Made by a program: the position numbers and the translations under genes. 44,076 nucleotides of DNA from Acidimicrobiia bacterium (GTDB taxonomy: Bacteria; Actinomycetota; Acidimicrobiia; Acidimicrobiales; Bin134), in contig JAJECA010000010.1 in NCBI GenBank assembly GCA_022822265.1, positions 68,513-112,588 on the forward strand, written 5' to 3'. Positions 17,182 to 27,743 of this stretch are shown piece by piece (position 1 is the stretch's first letter; each line of letters opens with the position of its first letter). The notes below the pieces were generated by a model that was not told the DNA's origin, searched no databases, and saw nothing but the letters and a program-made list of their open reading frames with translations.

Positions 17182-18427
17182 CCTGGCCCTCGCCCCGGAC
17201 CACGTACTTGGTGGTGGTCAGCTGGCGCAGACCCATCGGGCCCCGGGCGTGCAACTTCTGGGTGCTGATGCCGATCTCCGCGCCGAAGCCGAACTCCTCG
17301 CCGTCCACGAACCTTGTGGACGCGTTGACCAGTACCGCGGCGGCGTCCACCTCGGTGCAGAACCGGTCGGCGGCCTCCAGATCAGCGGTGATGATGGCCT
17401 CGCTGTGGCCGCTGCCGGTTTCGTTCACATGGGCGATGGCCTCGTCCAGGCTGTCCACCACCCTCACCGACAGCTTCAGATCCAAGAATTCGGTGAAGTA
17501 GTCGGCCTCGGTGGCCTCGCCGATGCGATCCGGTCCCAAGATGGATCGGGCGGCCTCGTCTCCGACCAACTCCACGCCGGCCAGGTCGTCGGCCAGCGGG
17601 GGCAGCAGATCGGCGGCCACCGCCCGGTGTACCACCAGGGACTCGGCCGCATTGCACACCGAAGGGCGCTGGGTCTTGGCGTTCACCACAATGCGCCGGG
17701 CCATTTCCAAGTCGGCTGAGGCGTCCACGTACACATGGCAGTTGCCGTCGCCGTCGATCACATAGGGAACGGTGGCGTTCTCCAAAATGGAGTTGATCAG
17801 CCCCGGCCCGCCCCGGGGGATGAGACAGTCGATCGTGTCTCGCAGTTGCATGAACTCGGCAGCCGCCTCATGGCTGGGGTCGGACACCAGCACCAGGGAA
17901 TCGCCGGGCAGTCCGGCCTTCTCGTAGGCATCCCGCATCACCCCGGCAATGGCCAGGTTGGACCCCAGGGCGCTCGACGAACCCCGCAAGAAGGCGGCGT
18001 TGCCCGACTTGAGGCACAATCCGGCGGCATCGCTGGTCACGTTGGGGCGGCTCTCATAGACGATGGCCACCACTCCCAGCGGCACCCGGACCTGGCTGAT
18101 CCGCAGGCCGGTGGGCACCACCCAGCCGCTCACGATCTCCCCCACCGGGTCGGCCAGCCCGGCCACCTTGCGCAAACCCCCGGCCATTCCCTCCAACCGG
18201 GAGTCGGTCAGCCGGAGCCGATCCACCAGGGTGGCGCTCATGCCCGACGCGGCAGCGGCGTCCACATCGGCCCGGTTGGCCTCCAACAGGTCGTCCCGAG
18301 CCTGCTCCAGCTGGTCGGCGGCCAGCAGGAGGGCGTGGTTCTTGGTCTCGGTGTCGGCGGTGGCCAGAACTCGGGCCGCGGCCTTGGCCCGGTCGGCCAG
18401 TTCGGCCATTGAGGTTTCTGCGCTCAC
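17171..18427 (-). CDS. proA: Glutamate-5-semialdehyde dehydrogenase (gamma-glutamyl phosphate reductase)
   Basis: ProA reduces glutamyl 5-phosphate with NADPH to the semialdehyde, the second step of proline synthesis. The 418-residue aldehyde-dehydrogenase-fold protein has the family blocks VPLGVVAIVYESRPNVT, SGNAAFLRGSSSA, IPRGGPGLI and the catalytic Cys in RPSVCNAAE. Length is normal. The GTG at 18427 is chosen because TACGCT on the minus strand lies exactly 6 nt before it (leaderless); an ATG at 18409 is the alternative. proB lies 1.85 kb away on the same strand but murJ, on the other strand, stands between them. Confidence 0.95.
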   Translation of the reverse strand: MSAETSMAELADRAKAAARVLATADTETKNHALLLAADQLEQARDDLLEANRADVDAAAASGMSATLVDRLRLTDSRLEGMAGGLRKVAGLADPVGEIVSGWVVPTGLRISQVRVPLGVVAIVYESRPNVTSDAAGLCLKSGNAAFLRGSSSALGSNLAIAGVMRDAYEKAGLPGDSLVLVSDPSHEAAAEFMQLRDTIDCLIPRGGPGLINSILENATVPYVIDGDGNCHVYVDASADLEMARRIVVNAKTQRPSVCNAAESLVVHRAVAADLLPPLADDLAGVELVGDEAARSILGPDRIGEATEADYFTEFLDLKLSVRVVDSLDEAIAHVNETGSGHSEAIITADLEAADRFCTEVDAAAVLVNASTRFVDGEEFGFGAEIGISTQKLHARGPMGLRQLTTTKYVVRGEGQVRG

Positions 18428-18433
18428 CGCGCG

Positions 18434-18439
18434 AGCGTA
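18434..18439 (-). promoter_or_regulatory. Candidate leaderless -10 box (TACGCT) of proA
   Basis: TACGCT on the minus strand ends 6 nt before the GTG start. No Shine-Dalgarno is present. The box supports the GTG as the start and shows that proA is transcribed apart from proB. Confidence 0.6.
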
Positions 18440-18521
18440 CCCGAAGGGGGTTCGGCTCCTAGAAGCCCTTTCTTCAGAGTGCGGGGGCTTGGGCTGCCCA
18501 AAGTGGAACCACCGGCTCCGG

Positions 18522-18527
18522 TAGCGT
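18522..18527 (+). promoter_or_regulatory. Candidate -10 box (TAGCGT) for murJ
   Basis: TAGCGT lies about 78 bp before the preferred murJ start (18605). It would give a leader of about 70 nt. No -35 box is clear. If real, it excludes the longer in-frame starts at 18479 and 18503. Confidence 0.35.
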
Positions 18528-18604
18528 GTTTTGGCATTCCACCGGTTGACCAGCAACTCGACGGCCCCGACGACTCCCCGCGCCCCAGCGGCAAGGGAGC
18601 AGTA

Positions 18605-20263
18605 TTGGTGGGCGCGGGGATTTTCTTGTCCCGCGTCTCCGGCATCGGCCGGGAGGTGGCGGTGGCCGCATTCATAGGTGCGGGCCGCATCGGCGACGCC
18701 TATCGGGCCGCTTTGACCATCCCCCGCCTCTTGCAAAACCTGCTGGGCGAAGGGGTGCTGTCGGCCTCCTTCATCCCCATCTACTCGCAACTGGTGGAGC
18801 AGGGGCGGCGCAAGGATGCCGGTCGGCTGGCCGGTGCGGTGTTCGGGCTGCTGGCGGTGGTCACCGGGCTGTTGGTGCTGGCCGGGTGGATGCTGGCCGA
18901 GCCGGTGGTGTCGCTGTTGTTGTGGCGGCTGTCCGATGACACCGCCGATCTGACCGTCGAGCTGGTGCGGGTCATGTTCGCCGGGATCGGGTTCATCGTG
19001 CTAGCCGCTTGGACCCTGGGGGTGCTGAGCGCCCACCGCCGGTTCTTCTTGTCCTTTGCCGCCCCAGTTATCTGGAATGCCGCCCAGGTGGCGTTCATGG
19101 TGGGCGCCTGGCTGGTGTGGCATGACGTGGATCCGGCCACCCGGGCCTCCGACGTGGCCAAGATGGCCGCCTGGGGGGTGGTGGTGGGCGGGGCCCTCCA
19201 ATTCCTGGTGCAGGTACCGCTGGTGCTGCGGCTCATGCCGTCGCTTCGGCTCAGCTTGAACTGGCGGCGCCCCGATGTGCGCACGGTGCTCAACCGGTTC
19301 GGGCCGGCGTTCATCGGCCGAGGGGTGGTGCAGGTGTCGGCCTACGTGGACTTGATCCTGGCCGGACTGCTGGCCGGCGGAGCCATCGCTGCTTTGGGAT
19401 TCGCCCAGGTGATCTACTTCCTGCCCATCAGCCTGTTCGCCATGAGCGTGGCGGCCAGCGACCTGCCGGAGATGGCCCGGGAGCAGGGAGACCCCGACGC
19501 GCTGGTGCGACGGCTCCAAGCCGGGCTCGACCGGATCGGGTTCTACGTTCTGTATTCGGCGGTGGCGTTCATCACTTTGGGCGGGCTCATCACCGGCGCG
19601 CTGCTGGAGCGGGGACAGTTCAACGGCGACCAAACCGTGCAGGTGTGGTGGATCCTGGCGGCCTACTCCCTGGGGCTGGTGGCCTCCGCCTCGTCCCGCC
19701 TGCTGCAAAACGCCTGCTTCGCCGCCGGTGACGCCAAGGGGCCCGCCCGGGTGGCGGTAGTGAGGGTGGTGGTGGCCGCCGCAGTCGGGGTGGTGCTCAT
19801 GTTCAGCTTCGACTCCTACACGGTGGTCAACGGCAGCGTGGAGCGCCTCGGCGACTTCAGGGTGCTGTCGCCCCTGTCGGATGCCGAGCGGGCCGACGGC
19901 GTGGTGCGCTTGGGGGCGGTGGGCCTGGCCCTGGGCAGCACGGTGGCCGCCTGGTTGGAATACGGCATCTTGCGCCACCGCGTCCGGTTCCTGCTGCGCC
20001 GCCGCAAGCCGGTGCGGGGTCCGACGGGACGCCTGGCGGTGGCCGCCCTTTCGGCCGCAGTGCTGGGCGGAGTGCTGGCCTGGGGGCTGGAGCCCTTGCC
20101 GCTGCTGGTAGCCGCCCCGGTGGCGTTGCTGGTGACTGGGGGCGTTTATGTGATCCTCGGCCGGGGCTCGGGGGTGGCCGCCGCCGAAGAGGCCGCAGGG
20201 CTGATGGAGACGGGCTTCGAGCGGATCGTTAGGGCAGCACGGTCAAAGAATCGCGGTGGATGA
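18605..20263 (+). CDS. murJ: Lipid II flippase MurJ (MviN)
   Basis: MurJ moves lipid II, the peptidoglycan precursor, across the cell membrane. The protein is strongly hydrophobic with about 14 helices. The first is FLSRVSGIGREVAVAAFIGAG, followed by IPRLLQNLLGEGVLSASFIPIYSQ, the family signature. TTG 18605 (or GTG 18608) is chosen because AAGGGAG lies just before; in-frame GTGs at 18479 and 18503 would add a polar extension. It is the only plus-strand gene between proA and proB. Its last 12 or so codons (IVRAARSKNRGG) are encoded by the antisense of a duplicated proB end, so the C-terminal tail arose from, or is shared with, that sequence. Confidence 0.9.
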   Translation: MVGAGIFLSRVSGIGREVAVAAFIGAGRIGDAYRAALTIPRLLQNLLGEGVLSASFIPIYSQLVEQGRRKDAGRLAGAVFGLLAVVTGLLVLAGWMLAEPVVSLLLWRLSDDTADLTVELVRVMFAGIGFIVLAAWTLGVLSAHRRFFLSFAAPVIWNAAQVAFMVGAWLVWHDVDPATRASDVAKMAAWGVVVGGALQFLVQVPLVLRLMPSLRLSLNWRRPDVRTVLNRFGPAFIGRGVVQVSAYVDLILAGLLAGGAIAALGFAQVIYFLPISLFAMSVAASDLPEMAREQGDPDALVRRLQAGLDRIGFYVLYSAVAFITLGGLITGALLERGQFNGDQTVQVWWILAAYSLGLVASASSRLLQNACFAAGDAKGPARVAVVRVVVAAAVGVVLMFSFDSYTVVNGSVERLGDFRVLSPLSDAERADGVVRLGAVGLALGSTVAAWLEYGILRHRVRFLLRRRKPVRGPTGRLAVAALSAAVLGGVLAWGLEPLPLLVAAPVALLVTGGVYVILGRGSGVAAAEEAAGLMETGFERIVRAARSKNRGG

Positions 20264-20277
20264 CCTCGAGCGGATCG

Positions 20278-22688
<2,411 letters not shown>

Positions 22689-22940
22689 TCAATCGGTGAT
22701 GACGTCGACGAGCTTGCGGCGGCGCCGATGGCCGAACTTGACCCGGCCGTCGGCGGTGGCGAACAGAGTGTCGTCGCGGCCTCGCCTGACGTTCTCACCG
22801 GGATGGATGCGAGTTCCCCGCTGGCGCACGATGATCGAGCCCGCGGTCACCTCGGTGCCGTCGAACACTTTGACCCCGAGGCGCTTGGGGTTTGAATCGC
22901 GGCCGTTGCGGGTTGAGCCGCCGCCTTTGGTCTTGGACAT
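22689..22940 (-). CDS. rpmA: 50S ribosomal protein L27
   Basis: L27 reaches into the peptidyl transferase centre of the large subunit. The 83-residue protein has the expected [19 protein letters not shown] start and [15 protein letters not shown] core. There is no N-terminal pre-sequence of the Firmicutes type. The ATG is preceded by GGAGCG 5 nt upstream. It lies 11 nt after rplU and before obg. Confidence 0.97.
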   Translation of the reverse strand: MSKTKGGGSTRNGRDSNPKRLGVKVFDGTEVTAGSIIVRQRGTRIHPGENVRRGRDDTLFATADGRVKFGHRRRRKLVDVITD

Positions 22941-22951
22941 CGTTCGCTCCT

Positions 22952-23257
22952 CTACGCCTTGATGGCCGTGATCTGGATGCGGGACTTGCGCTGGCGGTGG
23001 CCCCACCGCCGACGCTGGTTGCTCTTGTTCTTGTAGGTGAAGCCGTTGATCTTGCGGTCTTTGACCGAGTCCACCACCGTGGCGGTGACCTTGGCTTTGC
23101 CGAGCGCGTCGGGGGCGGCGGTAACCGAGTCGCCGTCCACCAGCAGCAGCGGAGTCAGTTCCACTTCGGCTCCGGGGTCGCCCAGCAATTCGACGTCGAG
23201 GACTTGGCCCTCTTCTACTTTGTACTGCTTTCCGCCTGTGCGGATGACGGCATACAC
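22952..23257 (-). CDS. rplU: 50S ribosomal protein L21
   Basis: L21 binds 23S rRNA in the large subunit. The 101-residue protein has [17 protein letters not shown] and ends in the signature [17 protein letters not shown]. The GTG at 23257 is the start: TAGCCT ends 7 nt before it on the minus strand, and no Shine-Dalgarno is seen. The -10 box overlaps the stop codon of the upstream RNase E/G gene, so the ribosomal operon seems to have its own promoter inside the preceding gene end. Confidence 0.96.
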   Translation of the reverse strand: MYAVIRTGGKQYKVEEGQVLDVELLGDPGAEVELTPLLLVDGDSVTAAPDALGKAKVTATVVDSVKDRKINGFTYKNKSNQRRRWGHRQRKSRIQITAIKA

Positions 23258-23264
23258 CTGTTCA

Positions 23265-23270
23265 AGGCTA
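23265..23270 (-). promoter_or_regulatory. Candidate leaderless -10 box (TAGCCT) of rplU
   Basis: TAGCCT on the minus strand ends 7 nt before the GTG of rplU. Its first three bases are also the TAG stop of the RNase E/G gene (23270-23268). Confidence 0.6.
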
Positions 23271-24905
23271 CCCGTCTCGCCGGGTTCTTACTAGCTGGCG
23301 GTCCAGTTCCAGACCCCGCCCATCGCAGGTCGGGCAGACCGTCGAGCACGACTCCAGCAGGCCCTCGCCGATGCGCTTGCGGGTCATCTCCACCAGGCCC
23401 AAGTCGGATATGTCCAGCACCTGGGTCCGGGTCTTGTCCCAGGCCAGCGACTCCCTGAAGACCTTCATTACCTCTTCCCGGTTGCCCCGCTTCTCCATGT
23501 CCACGAAGTCGATAACGATGATCCCGCCGATGTCGCGCAGCCGGAGCTGCCGGGGAATCTCCTGGGCTGCCTCCAGGTTGTTGCGGAACACGGTCTCCTC
23601 CAGATTGGAGTCGCCCACGTTCTTGCCGGTGTTCACGTCGATAACGGTCAGCGCCTCGGTGCTCTCGATGATCAGCGATCCCCCGCCGGGCAACCACACC
23701 TTCTTGTCCAGAGCCTTTAGGAACTGCTCGTGCACGTGGTGGCGCTCCAGCAGGCTCAGATGCTCGGTCTCGGCATCGTAGAACTCCAGCCGCTCCACCA
23801 GTTCGGGGGCCACGCTGGACACGTAGTCGTGTACCCCGTCGAACAGGCGGCGATCGTCTATGTGGACTGAGCGGAAGTCCTGGTTGAACTCTTCCCGGAT
23901 GACCCGAACCGCCATCTCGGGCTCCCTGTACAGCAGTCCGGGCACCTTCGCCTTCTTGGTCAGAGCCTCGATCTCCTCCCATTGCGAGACCAGCCGCTTC
24001 ACATCGCGCTCCAGCTCCTCGGCGGTGATCTTCTCGGCCGCGGTGCGAACGATGATCCCGTGCTCCTCCGGCTTGCACCGGTCGAGCACCTTGCGGAGCC
24101 GCTTGCGCTCTTTGTCGGGGAGCCGCTTGGAGATGCCGTAGGTTTTGGAGTTGGGCACCAGCACCACGAACCTTCCCGGCAACGACACCTCCTGGGTCAG
24201 CCGGGCACCCTTGTGGGCGATGGGGTTCTTGGTGACCTGGCACATGATGGTCTGGCGGGCCTCCAACAGGTTCTCGATGCGGGGCGAGCCGTCAGAGGTC
24301 TCCACGTCGTCGGGGTCGAACACCACATCGCCCCGGTACAGCACCGCATTCTTGGGGGTGCCGATATCCACGAAGGCGGCCTCCATGCCGGGCAGCACGT
24401 TCTGCACCCGGCCCAGGTAGATGTTGCCGTGGATCTCGCCCACGTCATCGGCCGGACGGGAGACGTAGTGCTCAATCAGGGCCCGGCCCTCCAATACCGC
24501 TATCTGGGTGGCTTCGGGGCGCACTTGCACCAGCATCATGTAGCGGCCCACCGGGCGGCCCTTGCGACGACGGCCCCGACGGCGCTCCAGCGTCTTCTCG
24601 TCGAGTTCTACCGGTCCGTCGGAAACCTTGTGCTCTACCGGTTGGACTGGGCGGCTCCCACCGCCACGGCCCCTGCCTCCCCGGCGGCGGCGCCGCTTGC
24701 GGCCCGAACCGGAGCCCGAGCCCCCCGAGCCAGAGCCCCCTGATGCACCCGATCCGTTTCCGCTCGGCGCGGGCCGGGAGTCCCCGATCTTGGGGCGGTT
24801 GTCAGAGGGCGGGGGCGCGGGTCGGGAGTCCCCGATCTTGGGGCGGTTGTCAGAAGGTGGGGGCGCGGGTCGGGTATCGCCAATTTTTGGGCGATTTTCG
24901 GTCAT
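23268..24905 (-). CDS. rne: Ribonuclease E/G family endoribonuclease
   Basis: This enzyme cleaves single-stranded AU-rich RNA in mRNA decay and rRNA processing. The 545-residue protein has an S1 domain (GNIYLGRVQNVLPGMEAAFVDIG). The catalytic residues D423, N425 (IDVN) and D466 (IDFVD) have the same 43-residue D-to-D spacing as in E. coli RNase E. The zinc-link CPTC at C524/C527 is 58 residues further on, again as in E. coli. The first 50 residues are three copies of a 16-residue Pro-rich repeat, followed by Gly/Ser and Arg/Gly-rich stretches, probably disordered and RNA-binding. AAAGGA precedes the ATG. The C-terminal scaffold of E. coli RNase E is absent. Confidence 0.93.
   Translation of the reverse strand: MTENRPKIGDTRPAPPPSDNRPKIGDSRPAPPPSDNRPKIGDSRPAPSGNGSGASGGSGSGGSGSGSGRKRRRRRGGRGRGGGSRPVQPVEHKVSDGPVELDEKTLERRRGRRRKGRPVGRYMMLVQVRPEATQIAVLEGRALIEHYVSRPADDVGEIHGNIYLGRVQNVLPGMEAAFVDIGTPKNAVLYRGDVVFDPDDVETSDGSPRIENLLEARQTIMCQVTKNPIAHKGARLTQEVSLPGRFVVLVPNSKTYGISKRLPDKERKRLRKVLDRCKPEEHGIIVRTAAEKITAEELERDVKRLVSQWEEIEALTKKAKVPGLLYREPEMAVRVIREEFNQDFRSVHIDDRRLFDGVHDYVSSVAPELVERLEFYDAETEHLSLLERHHVHEQFLKALDKKVWLPGGGSLIIESTEALTVIDVNTGKNVGDSNLEETVFRNNLEAAQEIPRQLRLRDIGGIIVIDFVDMEKRGNREEVMKVFRESLAWDKTRTQVLDISDLGLVEMTRKRIGEGLLESCSTVCPTCDGRGLELDRQLVRTRRDG
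24768..24896 (-). repeat. In-frame 48-bp tandem repeat in the 5' end of rne
   Basis: Units at 24896-24849, 24848-24801 and 24800-24768 (partial) encode NRPKIGDxRPAPPPSD. The second and third units are nearly identical in DNA, while the first differs at many third positions. At least one duplication is therefore recent. The period is close to that of the junction duplications elsewhere in the window. Confidence 0.9.
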
Positions 24906-24920
24906 TTGTGTAGTCCTTTC

Positions 24921-25652
24921 TCATTGCACACCTACCAGGGTGTGCTGAACAGGGGCTGCGCCGACCATTAGCGGCTCCAAGCGGGCGCCGTCCTGCTCAA
25001 TCCATTGACGAGTGCGCCGAATAAGCACCGGGCGATGCACCGGTTCTTGAGCGGCCAAGAGCTCCGACGGGCGTGCTGCCCGCGGCTGGGTGCCCAGAGT
25101 GGCCAGGAGGCGAACCCCCCGGCTCGTCGGTTCACCGACCTCCAGGGCACGCACCTGTGGGGCCAGATCGTCGGTGATCTTTTGGCCTTTGCGTTCTCGC
25201 GTGACCATAAGCGTAGCCGCCCCAAGCACCTGATCTACCCATTGGGCAAGATCGCCGGCGGCCACATCCAACAACTCGATGTCCCAATCACAGATGGTGA
25301 CCGCCTGCTGCAACGACATTGCCCCCGGGGCCAGAACCGCCCCCCCGGTGGCCTCGATTCCGTCGGGCAGCACGTCGACCAGGGACTTCAGCACCTCTTC
25401 GACCGCCATCTCGCCACATTTGAAGTCGACATCCAGATACTCGGCGTCCGACTCGTAGCCGGTGGCCAAGGCCAGGCCGAAGTGCAGTTTGGCCCGGGGC
25501 GAGAAACCCTCGGTCTGGGCCACCGGCAACCCTGTCCGCCGCAACGAGCGCTCCCAGATGCGGGCCACGTCCCGGTGGCTGGTGAAGCGGATTCGCCCCG
25601 ATTTGCCGTACCGAAGCCTTATCCGGGTGCGCGGCGCCTGGTTCGGGTTCAC
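24921..25652 (-). CDS. DUF2344 (TIGR03936) family protein, partner of the radical SAM protein
   Basis: This 243-residue protein belongs to TIGR03936/DUF2344, a family found next to, or fused with, TIGR03960 radical SAM proteins. The start has RIRLRYGKSGRIRFTSHRDVARIWERSLRR and SPRAKLHFGLALATGYES, which are family hallmarks. The GTG at 25652 is taken as start because the family begins there; the open frame continues upstream but overlaps the radical SAM gene as nonsense. It lies 37 nt after that gene and its stop is 15 nt before rne, so the three are probably one transcript. The function is unknown; tRNA or rRNA modification has been proposed for similar pairs but is not shown here. Confidence 0.85.
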   Translation of the reverse strand: MNPNQAPRTRIRLRYGKSGRIRFTSHRDVARIWERSLRRTGLPVAQTEGFSPRAKLHFGLALATGYESDAEYLDVDFKCGEMAVEEVLKSLVDVLPDGIEATGGAVLAPGAMSLQQAVTICDWDIELLDVAAGDLAQWVDQVLGAATLMVTRERKGQKITDDLAPQVRALEVGEPTSRGVRLLATLGTQPRAARPSELLAAQEPVHRPVLIRRTRQWIEQDGARLEPLMVGAAPVQHTLVGVQ

Positions 25653-25689
25653 TGCACGGCCTCCCGCACAGGCCGGCAACCGCCCAGCG

Positions 25690-27639
25690 TCACGTCGAGC
25701 TCCTCGCGCCGATTCCCGAAAGCTGCACCGACACCTCTTCGGGCGGCTGGTAGCCGGTGGGTACCTGGCCGGTGCCCTGGCTGCCCCCGGCCGGTGGCAC
25801 CGCCGAGGCCACGATGTGCTCGATGCTGTAGCCGGTGCAGGCCCCGCAGTCATAGCACGGGGTCCAGCGGCAGTCCTCCAGACCCACCTCGTTGAGGGCG
25901 TCCCTCCAGTCCTGCCACAAGAAGTCCTTGTGCAGGCCGGCCGATATGTGGTCCCAGGGCAGAACCTCGTCCTCGGTGCGGTGCCGGTGCACATACCAGT
26001 CCACCGACAGACCGTGCTTGGCCATGGCCTGGGTCCAGCGGTCGTAGTCGAAGTGCTCCGACCACTCCTGGAAGGTGCCCCCCTGGCGCCACACCTCCTC
26101 GATCACCCGGCCAATGCGGCGGTCGCCCCGGCTGGCGATGCCCTCCACCAAGCTGGCCTTGGGATCGTGCCACTTCATTTGCACGCCCCGGTTCCGCTTG
26201 ATGTCGTCGCGCAGCAAGAAGACCTTGCGCTGAAGCTCCGACACGGTGTTCTGGCCGAACCACTGGAAGGGCGTGAACGGCTTGGGCACGAACCCGCCCA
26301 GCGAAACCGTGACCGACGGGTTTTTGGTGTGGGCCCGGCCCAGCTCCACGCAGTTGCGGGCCAACTCCCCGATGGCCAGGGTGTCCACGTCGGTCTCGGT
26401 GGGCAGGCCAGTAAGGAAATAGAGCTTCATGCGCCGCCAACCCTGGGAGAAAGCCGACTCCACGGCCCCGTAGAGGTCTCGCTCGTCGATGAGCTTGTTG
26501 ATCACCTGGCGCATCCGCCACGACCCGGCCTCGGGGGCGAAGGTCAGGCCGGTGCGCCGGGCCCGCTGGATCTGGGCGGCCAGACCCACGGTGAAGGCGT
26601 CCACCCGCAAGCTGGGCAGCGACACCGACACTTCTCCGGCACCGCAGTCCATGGTGGCGGAAACCACTTCTTCGATCCCGCTGAAGTCGGCGGTGGACAG
26701 CGAGGTGAGGGCCACCTCGTCATAACCGGAGCGGGCCAGGCCGTCGGCCACCATTGTGCGCACCTGCTCGGCGGGCCGCTCGCGCACCGGACGGGTGATC
26801 ATGCCCGCCTGACAGAACCGGCACCCCCGGGTGCAGCCCCGGAACACCTCCACGTTGAGCCGGTCGTGAACCACCTCGGTAAGCGGCACCAGCTGCTGTT
26901 TGGGATAGGGCCACGCTGCCAGATCCGCCACCGTGCGCTTCTCCACCACGGCGGGCACGTCGGCGTACCGGGGGGTGATCGATACCAGCGCAGGGCCGTC
27001 GTAGGCCACGTCGTACAGCGAAGGCACGTACACGCCCTCGATGGCGGCCAGAGCTCGCAGCACCGACTGGCGCGACTTCTTGCCCGAGCGCTTCCAGTCC
27101 CAAACCGCCTCGGTGATCTCCGAGACCACCTCCTCGCCGTCGCCCAGCACGAAGAAGTCAACGAAGTCGGCCAGCGGCTCGGGATTGTAGGTGCAGTGCC
27201 CGCCCGCGCCGATCAGCAGGTCGTCATCGGCCCGGTGCTCGGCCCGCACCGGAGCGCCGGCCAGATCGATGCAGTTGAGCAGGTTGGTGTAGACCAGCTC
27301 GGCTGACAGGTTGAACGCCAGCACATCGAAATCCCCGGCCCGGCGGTGGGTGTCCACCGAGAACAGCGGCAGTCCCCCGGCCCGCATCTCGGCCTCCATA
27401 TCTACCCAGGGGGCGTAAGCCCGCTCGGCTACCGAGTCGTCCCGCTCGTTGAGGATCTCATAGAGGATCTGCAAGCCCTGATTGGGCAGGCCGATCTCAT
27501 AGGTGTCGGGATAGGCCAGCAGCCACGCCACCTTGGACGGATGATGCTCCGGGGTGGCCATACCGCCCTCGCCGCCGATGTAGCGCGCCGGTTTCGACAC
27601 CTCGGGCAGCACTAGCTCCAATTCCGGCCAAAGCGACAT
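25690..27639 (-). CDS. TIGR03960 family B12-binding-like radical SAM protein
   Basis: Radical SAM enzymes use a [4Fe-4S] cluster to cleave S-adenosylmethionine. The 649-residue protein begins MSLWPELELVLPEVSKPARYIGGEGG, the family start. An N-terminal B12-binding-like domain follows, then the cluster motif CTRGCRFCQAG (CxxxCxxC) in the middle. The Cys-rich ending CYDCGACTGYSIEH may hold another metal site. The ATG at 27639 is chosen over the in-frame TTG at 27648 because TAGATT ends exactly 7 nt before it. It is followed by its usual DUF2344 partner. The substrate is unknown. Confidence 0.88.
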   Translation of the reverse strand: MSLWPELELVLPEVSKPARYIGGEGGMATPEHHPSKVAWLLAYPDTYEIGLPNQGLQILYEILNERDDSVAERAYAPWVDMEAEMRAGGLPLFSVDTHRRAGDFDVLAFNLSAELVYTNLLNCIDLAGAPVRAEHRADDDLLIGAGGHCTYNPEPLADFVDFFVLGDGEEVVSEITEAVWDWKRSGKKSRQSVLRALAAIEGVYVPSLYDVAYDGPALVSITPRYADVPAVVEKRTVADLAAWPYPKQQLVPLTEVVHDRLNVEVFRGCTRGCRFCQAGMITRPVRERPAEQVRTMVADGLARSGYDEVALTSLSTADFSGIEEVVSATMDCGAGEVSVSLPSLRVDAFTVGLAAQIQRARRTGLTFAPEAGSWRMRQVINKLIDERDLYGAVESAFSQGWRRMKLYFLTGLPTETDVDTLAIGELARNCVELGRAHTKNPSVTVSLGGFVPKPFTPFQWFGQNTVSELQRKVFLLRDDIKRNRGVQMKWHDPKASLVEGIASRGDRRIGRVIEEVWRQGGTFQEWSEHFDYDRWTQAMAKHGLSVDWYVHRHRTEDEVLPWDHISAGLHKDFLWQDWRDALNEVGLEDCRWTPCYDCGACTGYSIEHIVASAVPPAGGSQGTGQVPTGYQPPEEVSVQLSGIGARSST

Positions 27640-27646
27640 CGCCACC

Positions 27647-27652
27647 AATCTA
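27647..27652 (-). promoter_or_regulatory. Candidate leaderless -10 box (TAGATT) of the radical SAM gene
   Basis: TAGATT on the minus strand ends 7 nt before ATG 27639. It overlaps the alternative TTG start at 27648 and so argues against it. Confidence 0.6.
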
Positions 27653-27679
27653 CCGCCGGCCCTCCGCCGGCCCGAACCA

Positions 27680-27743
27680 GTTCAGATGAACCGGCGGTCG
27701 CCGTCGACGGCGGGCGCCGATTCTCGGTTCAGATGAACCGGCG
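27680..27743. repeat. 17-nt direct repeat copying the rodA stop region (period 47 bp)
   Basis: The 17 bases that hold the last codons and TGA of rodA (27727-27743) recur, identical, at 27680-27696 just downstream of the gene. A 14-nt palindrome (27699-27712) lies between the copies. The repeat fits the group of junction duplications in this window. Confidence 0.75.

Noticed and set aside
18428..18790. N-terminal extension of proA (open frame continues upstream to 18790)
   Set aside because: The extension is Arg/Ser-rich, unlike any ProA, overlaps murJ, and a -10 box sits directly before GTG 18427.
24768..24896. Possible CRISPR-like or minisatellite array
   Set aside because: The repeats are contiguous, in frame and encode a protein repeat; there are no spacers and no cas genes.
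25653..25994. N-terminal extension of the DUF2344 gene
   Set aside because: The upstream frame overlaps the 3' end of the radical SAM gene and translates to Cys/Arg/Pro-rich nonsense; the family start is at 25652.
25462..27306. A 614-codon plus-strand frame opposite the radical SAM gene, and similar frames opposite clpX, tig, mrdA and rodA
   Set aside because: All are shadows of strongly conserved minus-strand genes with no recognisable protein features of their own.
27653..27712. Terminator between rodA and the radical SAM gene, from GC-rich inverted repeats
   Set aside because: The palindrome at 27699-27712 and repeats at 27653-27673 lack a following T-run and overlap the next promoter; termination cannot be claimed.
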